Below, piece by piece: positions 55,501 to 64,000 of a DNA stretch of 64,000 nt. The stretch covers positions 1,972,001-2,036,000 of the forward strand of contig NC_134660.1 of the NCBI RefSeq assembly GCF_030463565.1, written 5' to 3'. Positions within the stretch are counted from its first letter, which is position 1; each line of letters begins with the position of its first letter. A program made the translations under genes and the position numbers. Source of the stretch: Pelecanus crispus. Taxonomy: Eukaryota; Chordata; Aves; Pelecaniformes; Pelecanidae. The notes under the pieces were generated by a model that was given only the letters and a program-made list of their open reading frames with translations, ran no database searches and was not told the origin of the DNA.

Positions 55501-57745
55501 ATCAGCTTGTGAAATCAAACTCTATTCTTCTCCCACTTCACTGCTAACCCCCCAGGATACCCAAGCCCCCTCCTACCTACAAGGGCCCTATTCTGCAATT
55601 ATTTACCCTCATTAGGGGAGCATGTTTCTTTGGATGCCCACAAAAGTCATCTGTTCACAGAAATGCTTGCAGGATCCAACTTTTGCCTAACAGGCTCTTT
55701 GGATGAGGATGTCTATCTTACAGAACAAATCTCCCCTGTCACAAGCACAGATTTGACAGAATAATTTCTCTCTTTCCTCCTCCTTTGTTGCTTTGTTCCG
55801 TTCAGTAACACAGCTGCCCCCTGCAACACACTGTTACTGTTTAAGATGAAAAGCTGGAGGAAAGTGGGGGGGGCTCTGATTTCAGATCAGATCAGATCAG
55901 ATCACTCGTGCGTCAAAAGAAAGGTCAACACAAGACAAACCATCTCGCCCAGAACGCAAAGGAGAGGGGGTGAATCAGGTCCAGTCTGGCATTTTCCAGA
56001 CCAGTCCCAACCATTACAGAGTGAGCTTTGCTGCCAGGCCTCCCCAGCTGGGAACGGGGCCTCCCCAGAGCACCGTACGGTGGACACCAACAACGTTCCC
56101 CGTCACTGAGGGATGCTGCATCCACTCCCTACCAGAGCTCTTATTCTGCCCGGTGGGAAGAAGCAGAGAGGATGGTCCTGCTTGGACACAGTGGGAGATT
56201 TTGTCAGCTCATTCTCAATGAGAATCCTTTGCAGCAATATGCGGGCAACTAAAATCTATGTAGGAGAAGAGGGAAGAGTAGATACTGCAAATTGTAGGTG
56301 CCAGAGAAGACAAACTTTTGAATCACACTCCCACTCTCAAAAGCTGATCCCTGTGAAATTTAGTGAAAATGAAGCATTAATCAGGGAGCACTGCAGACCT
56401 GCACACACACAGAGCCAGGGTGGAGAACACAGCTCTGAGCACCAGTCACAACCGTAACTTTAAAAGGGCTTCCAAAAATGGATCTTTTGGGAAAAGGAGA
56501 AGGGGGTAACTCCATACAAACCCCGCAGGCCATGGGTATAATGCAGCTTCACGGCTGCCTCCTGTGAACAGGGAACCTAGCAGGTCATGGCGAGCAAACT
56601 CCTGCCCTCTCCTCCATGGTCTTGGGATTTGGGTTCTGCTGGTCAGGACAGGACACCCAGACAGGGCACAGCAGGAGTCAAGGGACAGTCCTGCGTCAGT
56701 TTTGTGCATAACTGTTGTGGTCTAACCTGGCAGGCAGCTAAACACCACACAGCCGTTTGCTCACAGTGGGATGGGGGAGAGAATCGGGGGGGGAGGGGGG
56801 GGGGGAAGTAAAATTTATGGGTTGAGACAAAGACAGTTTAATAGGACAGAAAAGGAAGGGAAAATAGTAATAACAGAATATACAAAACAAGTGATGCACA
56901 ATGCAATTGCTCACCGCTTGCTGACCGATGCCCAGCCAGTCCCGGAGCAGCGATCACTGCCCCCAGCCAACCCCCCCAGTTTCTATACTGCCCATGACGC
57001 CGTATGGTATGGAATAGCCCTTTGGGCAGTTGGGGTCAGCTGGCCTGGCTGTGCCCCCTCCCAGCTTCTTGTGCACCTGGCAAAGCATGGGAAGCGGAAA
57101 AGTCCTTGACTGGGGCAAGCAGTACTGAGCAACAACTAAACCATCAGTGTGTTATCAGCATTATTCTCATACTAAATCCAAAACACAGCACTGTGCCTGC
57201 TACTAGGAAGAAAATTAACTCTATCCCAGCCAAAAGCAGGACAATAACCAAGATGTGCAGCAAACTCCAGCCCTAGGACTTTGGACAAGTTACACTTTGT
57301 GAACTCCAAAATATTAGTTGTCTTCTACACAATCCAGCGAATATCTATGTGTAACTAGCTTTGTTTTTAAGCAGTGCCACTTCTGAGCCTGGCCTTACCA
57401 GACTTCTCATCACTCAAAGGATATAAACCAAACCACAAGACATCATCTCAGTGACAGACTGACCCCCCCGCCACGTCCTGTTGAGTGGTGTGGGCAGGGC
57501 ACAGACTCAGGGCGTGTGTCCAGCCAGGCCAGATCCTCTTGGCATTACAACAGGGAACAAACCAAAAGGCCTTCACCATGCCAGTTTGCCCCCCCAGCAG
57601 AGGAATTGCCTAATTAGAGACAAACAAGTTGGGAAGCACCTACTTACTTGTTGAATAGATGATTGTCCACCTTAATCTTACTGTAGGCTTTAAAGTCATC
57701 GGGCATTAACATGACAGGGACGGGAACATTGCTGAGTTCATTGAT
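46573..57745 (-). CDS. PIP4K2B: PIP4K2B, phosphatidylinositol-5-phosphate 4-kinase type-2 beta (5' partial)
   Basis: Nine coding exons on the minus strand, 5' to 3': 57745-57648, 55465-55369, 51379-51227, 50453-50307, 49944-49906, 48530-48417, 48118-47860, 47463-47360, 46653-46573. Total 1092 nt, 363 residues plus stop. Adding the 53 N-terminal residues expected off the right edge gives 416, the human length. It converts PI5P to PI(4,5)P2, acting in cytosol, membranes and nucleus. Landmarks in full-length numbering: [20 protein letters not shown] (54-73), the GTP-sensing TRNVF (201-205), nucleotide-binding YDLKGS (215-220), catalytic [11 protein letters not shown] (277-287), the acidic insert [17 protein letters not shown], the Mg-binding IID (D369) and the C-terminus NEFISNILT. 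No break is seen. It is convergent with PSMB3. Confidence 0.96.
48531..49905 (-). other. PIP4K2B: PIP4K2B intron, nothing recognised
   Basis: 1.4 kb between the SREASDKEK exon and the [10 protein letters not shown] exon; unique-looking sequence with no repeat family recognised. Confidence 0.6.
50454..51226 (-). other. PIP4K2B: PIP4K2B intron, nothing recognised
   Basis: 0.8 kb intron between the KKYHQ exon (donor GTACGG) and the FIVECHG exon (acceptor CTCCAG). No additional feature was seen. Confidence 0.6.
51380..55368 (-). other. PIP4K2B: PIP4K2B intron 4.0 kb
   Basis: Separates the DDQDYQ exon from the NSVTRSAP exon. Mostly unique-looking sequence. It includes a short CA repeat near 54366 and an ancient repeat fragment at 55128-55250. 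Confidence 0.6.
55128..55250 (+). repeat. Ancient amniote repeat fragment (CR1/L3- or MIR-like)
   Basis: The pattern ACTGTAAGCGCTCTGGAGCA, then GGGACCATCTTTTCATTCTG, then CAGTGCCTGGCACAG and finally CTTAGGATTATGGTAA follows, in order, the layout of an old amniote repeat I recognise. The family is uncertain without a library search. Confidence 0.55.
55466..57647 (-). other. PIP4K2B: PIP4K2B intron containing solo LTR 3
   Basis: 2.2 kb intron (donor GTAAGT, acceptor CCCTAG). It contains a (CAGAT)4 pentamer tract near 55883-55902 and the LTR at 56713-57243. The remainder looks unique. Confidence 0.7.
56713..57243 (-). mobile_element. Solo LTR 3 of the same avian endogenous retrovirus family
   Basis: A 531-bp element, TGTTGTGGTCT to AAAGCAGGACA on the plus strand, flanked by a perfect 5-bp duplication ATAAC (56708-56712 and 57244-57248). 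It is homologous to the 15465-16032 and 18500-19060 copies, though slightly shorter and missing most of the ATT microsatellite. It carries a G-rich run near 56785-56806. It is in the same transcriptional orientation as the host gene PIP4K2B. There is no viral internal sequence. Confidence 0.92.
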
Positions 57746-60700
57746 CTGAAAGAGAAAGGAAAAGGAGACTCAAAACCCAAGCTCCAGTACCCTGCAGTTT
57801 CGTCAATGGACTTATGGGGATGCCAAATACCCCAGAAGCTGCTTTTGAAGCAATATAACCCATTAGACTTTCAGAGCAACTTGCTGTGCTGAAGCAACCT
57901 GGAGAACACTGTGGTTACAAGCCACAGAAGCATCTCAATCATGTGGAGAGTACTCCCAAGCCAGCCTCGGCTCTTTCATCTGTTCACCTTCCACTGATCA
58001 TTCAAGATACAGCTTAGAATCGAGACAAACCTACAGACCAAGAAATAGCAGATTTTATGTTTTAGATAAATCACCTTTGCTTTTATTTAGGAAAATTTGC
58101 ATCCACCAATTTCTTAACTAGTTCTCACTGTTACAAATCACGGATGACCAAAGTCTTCAACATGGCCAGCCAGAACAGGCTCTGGGTAGCTTTGGTGCAG
58201 CACAGCACAGCTCCCCTGTGGATGCTGTTTCTAAGCTTGCTGTCTCTTGTTGCTCTTATCCCACCTTCTCTAAAGGGATGAGTCACTCCACTAGACTGTT
58301 TTTGCTCCTCAGTCATGTGTGGCAGCCACAGGAATACAGGGAAGCAGAAGAATGAATGTTCAGCTACTACTGTACAGACAGGCTCATGCTACAGCACCCA
58401 GCAGCGAAAGCACAATAGTGTGTGTGTGGGGAAATCCACCTCTGGCTATATCTGGCTACCTTGCTCCAGACAAGCCCATGCACTGACAAGGATGTGCCAG
58501 CGTTCAAGAGCAGGTCAAGAGGCAGCACGTTCCTGAGCTGCCTTTTCTGAGGACGGCCCCAGTGTCATTTATTCATACAGACTTCACAGGAATCACACGA
58601 GTCCCATCTAACTGAGCTGCTCTTAACGTGCTGGATTTAGGAAGTGGTTTCATTACAACTTCATTCCCATAACTACTGTGCCAAGCAGGTAATGCTGGAG
58701 AGAAGCAGACAACACTGGCAACAGCAGGCTTTGGCTAGGAGTCAGGCCTGGGGTCTGTTCCCAGTACCAAAACCTTCGGCAGGTCAAGCGACTTCCAGCA
58801 CGCTTGGAAAGCACGCAGCATTTCCCTGCTGCCTGGGAACAGGGTCCAAGCCATCAGCCTAAGGAAATGGACTCCAGTTCTGGGATTCCCCACTCCTTGC
58901 GTGCAAGAGGACACACGATACCGTCCAAATAGCTGCTGCCACATCTCCTCCAAGGAGGTGGAGATAAAAGGAGGCGTGAAGGAGCAACTCTGCAGCAGGA
59001 TCTGTGGCACAGTTCAACTCTGCAAGGACCAAGGAGGTCCCAGCTCTGGAGATGGGCAGTGAGCTGTCTAATTATATGAGCAAGCCTTTGATGAGGTACA
59101 TATTTTTCACATCCTCTCTCCATCATTACCAATGAAAAAACAGACCAGATTTAACAAACGTCAGACTGGAAAGAAAGACACATACACACTGCAAAGAGAA
59201 AAGATGACTATTTTCAGAGACAGTCATCCCACACAACAGATAAGCGGAAAGTAAACCGGCCACCGCTCCGTTAAGAGCAGAGATGGTGCTCTTTAGAGCC
59301 CTGCCCTGTATTTACTTCACAGCAGCACCGAGGAGCATTAAGCACTCCCATAAAGTGCTTTGGGAATATGGCAAATACTGCACAGATGAATGAATAAATT
59401 ATGTCATACGCCTCCCATCATTTGTAATCACAATGGAGCAGGGAGGCCAATACCCCCCAGCTTAAGCTAAAGGCTCAATCCTGCACTGAGCCGCTCCTCG
59501 AGCTGCAGCTGGAGGAGAGGAAAGGCAAGGGGACCGCAGGTGAGGAAGGGATCTCCCAGATCCTGGTGTCCAGCTCCCAGCTACTGCAGGGAGCTGTATC
59601 AGAGAGCCCCATGCAGTGATTTCCCCCAGGGTGAAGTGGGGGGGGGGAAGAGAAAACAGCAAATTCTGTATCAAGAAAGAGGCGCTGCCTCCAGCCACTA
59701 ATTATTGCTGTCTAACAGGAGGGGAAGCCCGACAGCACAGCTCCTTAGACACGCCTGTTCTCAGCCCTCTTCTCGGCGGTGGGTAAGGCACAAACAAGCT
59801 ATTATCAGCTTGTTCCAGAGCGGAGGAAGGGTGCTGACGGCTGAGAGGGAACAGCGATTTGGAGATTGTCTCCTCCCTGCCAGAAATTCAGACACAAATG
59901 TTAGCAAAGTGAGATGTCAAGACGTCTCTAGATGTCCTCATTTCTGCCAAAGCAGAAACCTCAAAGCAAATGTCGTACCTGTTGCAAGTCTCCTGACTGG
60001 CAGAAATGGTGCGTCAGGATACCTCATCTCATTTAAAAGATGCCCCCACTCTTCCCAAGATAAAACAGCCTGACAACAGCCGAAAAAAATCCCCCCTGCC
60101 TTTCTCCCCTTCCAGCTGTGTACAGCAGAGCTTTCTGGATGCTTCGGGATTCCAGCTCTGGAGGAGATGGGGAGAAGGAAGGGATTTGTGCTGGGGACTA
60201 GAGTCACTGCCAAAGAGCTGAACTGGCCATTTCTAGTCCCAGCACTGACAGCCTGCCCTCCACCGCACAAGGCAGCTCTTGGTCAGATGGCTACTGGGCC
60301 TTTGTTCCTGACGCCAGGCAGGTGTGTGTTTGTTTTTTTGTTGTTTTGTCTGTCTGTTTTTTAAGTAAGAGGGATGTGCACTGTCTGCTCCCACAGTAAC
60401 TCCCATGCTTGACACTTTCCTCAGGATCCCAGAGGGAGAGGAGTGAAAAGCCCCCACGCTGCCTTGGAAAAGGGATATCCCAAACTCTGCCTTCTCGTAG
60501 GACAATCCGCAGCATCCAGTGCCCCTTCCTAAGGCTTATCAGGCCAGGTCCTGCAGCACGGTGCCAAGTGAAACACTAGGAGACCTCGCCCAAACAAAAA
60601 AGCACCGCTCTATAGGGATCCTCTCCTGTGCCTATCATGGTGGAATCTGAGCAGCCCCCGAGAGCAACGTGACTAACGCCTGGCACATGTCTGCTCTCTC

Positions 60701-62504
60701 GCCTTCTCCCCAGGGAGAGGCGTGTAGCAGATTATATATAGCAGAGTGTGTGTCTCTGTATTTACGGTACAGAAGGCAAGGTCACAGCAAGGTGCATAGC
60801 AATGAGGTGCCCAGCAACCCCTGGCTCCTGGGGAGCCTGTTCCCATGGGTCTGAGCCGCCTGTCTCCCACAAAGAGATGTCACCCAGCTACAGAAAGTTT
60901 GCCTGTACCTGGAGCTTTGGAGATCTCCGGGGCTGGTGCTGGCCATAAGATGGACAGCGAGATCTTGGGCTCGGTTCTTTGTTCTGGAAGAGGTGGCTGC
61001 AGAGAGCAGAGGTGCAGCAGCAGAGAGCACGGCAGGCACACACCTGGGTCCCTCACCGCAGGGGTCATGGGCTATTTTGAGAAGCACAGCAACTGCGAAG
61101 AGCAGGTCTGTGCTGTACAGCAGTCTGCGCCTGGGGTATTTCCACACCTCCACTAAAAAGGCTTTAGAGGTCCGCAAAGCGGAAAAAGTTAAGAACAGCT
61201 AATTTAGAGCACAAGCTCTTCAGACCAGGGATCTGTCTCCAGACCCAGCATGATGCTGGTTTTCTGTAAGTCATCCAGCTTTTCAGACCTAATCTGCCTT
61301 TGAATCCTCTTGAAAATAAGCCCATGTTTTTGCACAGTCCTCTTATGCCAGGAGTTTTCTATTCCCCCACTGGGCAGAAAACACAGACAACCTGACAGGG
61401 ACAGTCCGGGCTGAAAGCACCATTAAGAAGTGCCTTTTGCCACTGCAACCTGCATTTTGCAGAAAGACACAAGACATTGGCCCTGCCCCTCCCCAGGCCA
61501 GAGAAAGCGTGAATGGCACATGCCCGCCAGCCTCACAAAAGACTCAGACACGCACCAGGCTCGGAGGATCTCAGTGGAGCTCAGAGGCTTTAAAACCAAG
61601 GCACATTTTAGACAAACCAATTGACATCTTCACTAGGCAACAGCAGGGACACTAGGAAAGAGATGCTTCACATTTCTCTGCTGGTTTCACCATACTCGGA
61701 GAACAAAGGAGCAATTTCCCAAGCAAGGCAAGCAACCTGGTACGTCCGGAGGTCACCCCAGCAAGGAGAGGGGTAAGGCAGCAGGTTGCCCGGTGTGTCA
61801 AAACAGCCACGACCCCAGCCAGAGCCCTGGAGGGAAAGGCAGCCTGATGCCACTGAAGGAGGGACCAGGGCTTGGGGCAGCAGCCGTAGGTGACGGAGAG
61901 AAGACCCTCGTCTCTCCAAAGCCACAGCTGCCACCCTCCTCCTCTATTTGCCCAGCAGCCAGAGGAACCGCAAGCTCAGCTCCGCTGTTTCTCCAGCTTC
62001 CCAGCCAGCAGCTCTCCCCTTCCCCCGCAGCAGTGGCCGGGCCCTTCATCCTCAGTCAGCAGATTTCATTTTTGCCTACACCACTGAGAAGTCTACAGCC
62101 ACCCCTGGCCTTATAGGGCTGGAAAAATACCACCTCCCCTCTGTCTGTTCAGCTTGTATTTCCTGGTCACTTGAGCTCTTGAGCAACACCAGTCGGTACA
62201 ATTCTGGGTTTATCTGTGGTTGATAATTTGTCTTCCCGAGCAAAGCCAATTCCTTTTTCAATAAAAGATGCATCAATATTCTGTGTCATTCAGGGACAGC
62301 TGTTAGAACGAATGGGCCAGGCATAATTTTGTTTCAAAACCTGACTGTAGCCTCAAAGTGGCAATTACCATTAGTAAATTGATGGGAAAACGCAATTTGT
62401 TTACTAACAAGATCCAGATGACAGAGTGTATGAGTCTACTCTCTAGGATTCTTTACAACAGGAATTTGCTCAGGAAAATAAAAATACTTTGTTCCTCTCA
62501 AAGC

Positions 62505-62580
62505 CTTCCAATCAGGCATCTCAAAGTACTTTGTGAGCATTAGTTAAACTTTATAATACTCCAGGGAAGTAGGTAAGAGA
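62505..62580 (+). repeat. Ancient repeat-like fragment
   Basis: ATCTCAAAGTACTTTGTGAG with AGGGAAGTAGGTAAG about 45 bp later resembles the 3' part of old L2/CR1-type amniote elements. Confidence 0.35.
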
Positions 62581-63089
62581 CACATAGCAAAATCACTTTA
62601 ACTAGCATGGAGACAAACCCATATCTGCAGCAAAACTTTGCCGCTGCTTAACACAGCAACCGGGCAACACTTTGAGAAAAAATTACTGTTTTCCATGAAT
62701 TAGAGCATGATTAATCAGTATCCAAGCTCACAAACCCCCCATGCAATGCTATGGAAGCATGAATCTTGTAGTCAATACAATTCTATCGGCGCTCTAGGGA
62801 CATCAGCATGCTTTACAAGGGGAAAAAAAGCATCCCCTAGTGACAGCGAACCCACCTCTTCCTGAACAAAGTACTTTGGAGCCTGCTGGAAAGCACTCCT
62901 GCGTCCTGACGGAGCCGCAGCACAACGCTGCGTCACAGGCAGAGGAATCAGTCAGCGCTACCTTGCTGCCCCGCCAACGCAGGGCAGCCCGTCACCCATG
63001 GCGTCAGCACAGCCCCGGGACCGCTGGAAAGCATCCGTCCTCCCAGTCCACTCGCAGGCAGGCAGAGCTTGCCTTGGCTCAAACAAGAG

Positions 63090-63155
63090 CTGAGGAACGG
63101 AAAGGTTAAACGACCCACCCACGGCCACACGAGTCAGTGGCAGAGCAGGCAACTA
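63090..63155 (+). repeat. L2/MIR-like fragment
   Basis: AAAGGTTAAACGACCCACCC then GGCCACACGAGTCAGTGGCA matches the classic layout (GGTTAAG...CCCAAGGTCACACAG...GTGGCAGAG) of ancient MIR/L2-type repeats. Recognised by eye only. Confidence 0.45.
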
Positions 63156-64000
63156 AGCCCCATTTTCCTCGCTGAACTACCCAGGAAAATCTTTTCTCTC
63201 CATAGCCCAGGAAAGAAATGGGCTCCTGGAATCTCTGCTTTAACAGGAGGTCCCGGGATAAGAAGGTTCAGAGCCACGGGCCTCGATCATTAACACGGGC
63301 TATCACGGCCATCGCCATATGCTGCACTCTCCAGAGGTCAATTAGAGCCACAGCAGACAGCGAGTGTTGGAAAGGACAAATACATGCTGTTTACCCTGTG
63401 CCAGTACCAATTTATAGGACTTCAACATTTGATATGTGGCAGATGCTGCTCTGGCTAGAATTAACATGGCAACACCAAAAACAACGCTGCAGAGAAGGGA
63501 GAAGCGTGCTGCAAATCCCAATTTTGCTATTTCACTTGAATACTAAATAGCTGTGTTTTGTACTGGCTGGCACCACTCCTAAAGGTCCTAGGAGATCGGC
63601 TGGTGCTTCAGCCAGCATCGGAGCCTCTGGAGCGCAGGAGGCTGCCTCAGGCAAGATCCACACAGCCAAGAGATCTACCCATTTCAACAAAAATGGGATT
63701 TGTTTATGCCTACCCACTGCCCCTGCCAACATCCACAGAGCTCCAGGGATCATTTCCAGTTGATGAACTGCCACCTAGAGAAGCACCATCACGGCCCGTA
63801 TGAACTCAGCCGTTCATTTAACAAACAGAAACAAGAGTCACCGCTCCAACAACCCCTGAACTCACTGGGATCCCAGTGCCTTGTATAATCAGCACCTTAC
63901 AACCGTTTCTATGGTTTCCAGAACATCACACAACACTGCCGTGTTCATCTTGCTGTTCAGTGCGAGATGGCTTCTCCCTTCCAGAACCATCACAACTTTC

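Larger units (their letters stand above)
57746..64000 (-). other. PIP4K2B: PIP4K2B intron running off the right edge
   Basis: 6.3 kb upstream of the INELSNVP exon. I searched it for the preceding exons (which should encode VKLFRASEPILS and VNHT) and did not find them, so they lie beyond the window. It contains ancient repeat-like fragments near 59330-59385, 62505-62580 and 63090-63155, and otherwise nothing recognisable. Confidence 0.7.

Overview
The window is nuclear DNA from a bird. Split vertebrate genes with canonical GT-AG introns can be read at near-complete identity to amniote families, the spacing is compact and GC-rich as on an avian microchromosome, and three solo LTRs of a retrovirus-like family common in bird genomes are present. 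Gene order and orientation, MLLT6(+) - CISD3(+) - PCGF2(-) - tRNA-Asn(+) - PSMB3(+) - PIP4K2B(-), match human 17q12 as I know it, so this is a conserved syntenic block (chicken chromosome 27-like; the species cannot be named from the sequence).

Layout. 1-9613 holds the last nine recognised coding exons of MLLT6 (AF17), including the leucine zipper; its 5' part lies off the left edge. 9614 to about 13260 is its 3' UTR, with a possible longer form to 18326. About 13260-19900 is intergenic and carries two solo LTRs in opposite orientation. 19902-20582 is two-exon CISD3. 20979-33500 is PCGF2 (MEL18) on the minus strand, with all nine coding exons, a long homopolymer-rich 3' UTR and a probable non-coding first exon in a large CpG island. 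A 40-bp minisatellite lies in its long first intron. 34590-35830 is a GTGCC-type minisatellite ending at a perfect tRNA-Asn(GTT) gene (35888-35961). 37480-38265 is a 59-bp minisatellite abutting the PSMB3 promoter. PSMB3 is complete (38573-41268). From about 41782 to the right edge is PIP4K2B on the minus strand: 3' UTR plus the last nine coding exons, corresponding to residues 54-416, with the first exons off the right edge. A third solo LTR lies in its leftmost large remaining intron.

The exon chains were joined by reading phase at every junction. They give intact frames: MLLT6 498 codons in the window, CISD3 132, PCGF2 333, PSMB3 206 and PIP4K2B 364, stops included. The genes are unrelated in function: a chromatin reader of the DOT1L complex, a mitochondrial iron-sulfur protein, a PRC1 RING subunit, a 20S proteasome subunit and a lipid kinase. 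No operon-like logic is implied. CISD3/PCGF2 and PSMB3/PIP4K2B are tail-to-tail pairs with 3' ends only about 0.4-0.5 kb apart, and PCGF2 and PSMB3 diverge.

I found no previously undescribed coding system. The most notable non-genic signals are three solo LTRs each with a recognisable 5-bp target duplication, three unrelated minisatellites concentrated around the PCGF2/PSMB3 divergent interval, and the tRNA gene between those two units. The many long open frames in the GC-rich repeats are shadows.
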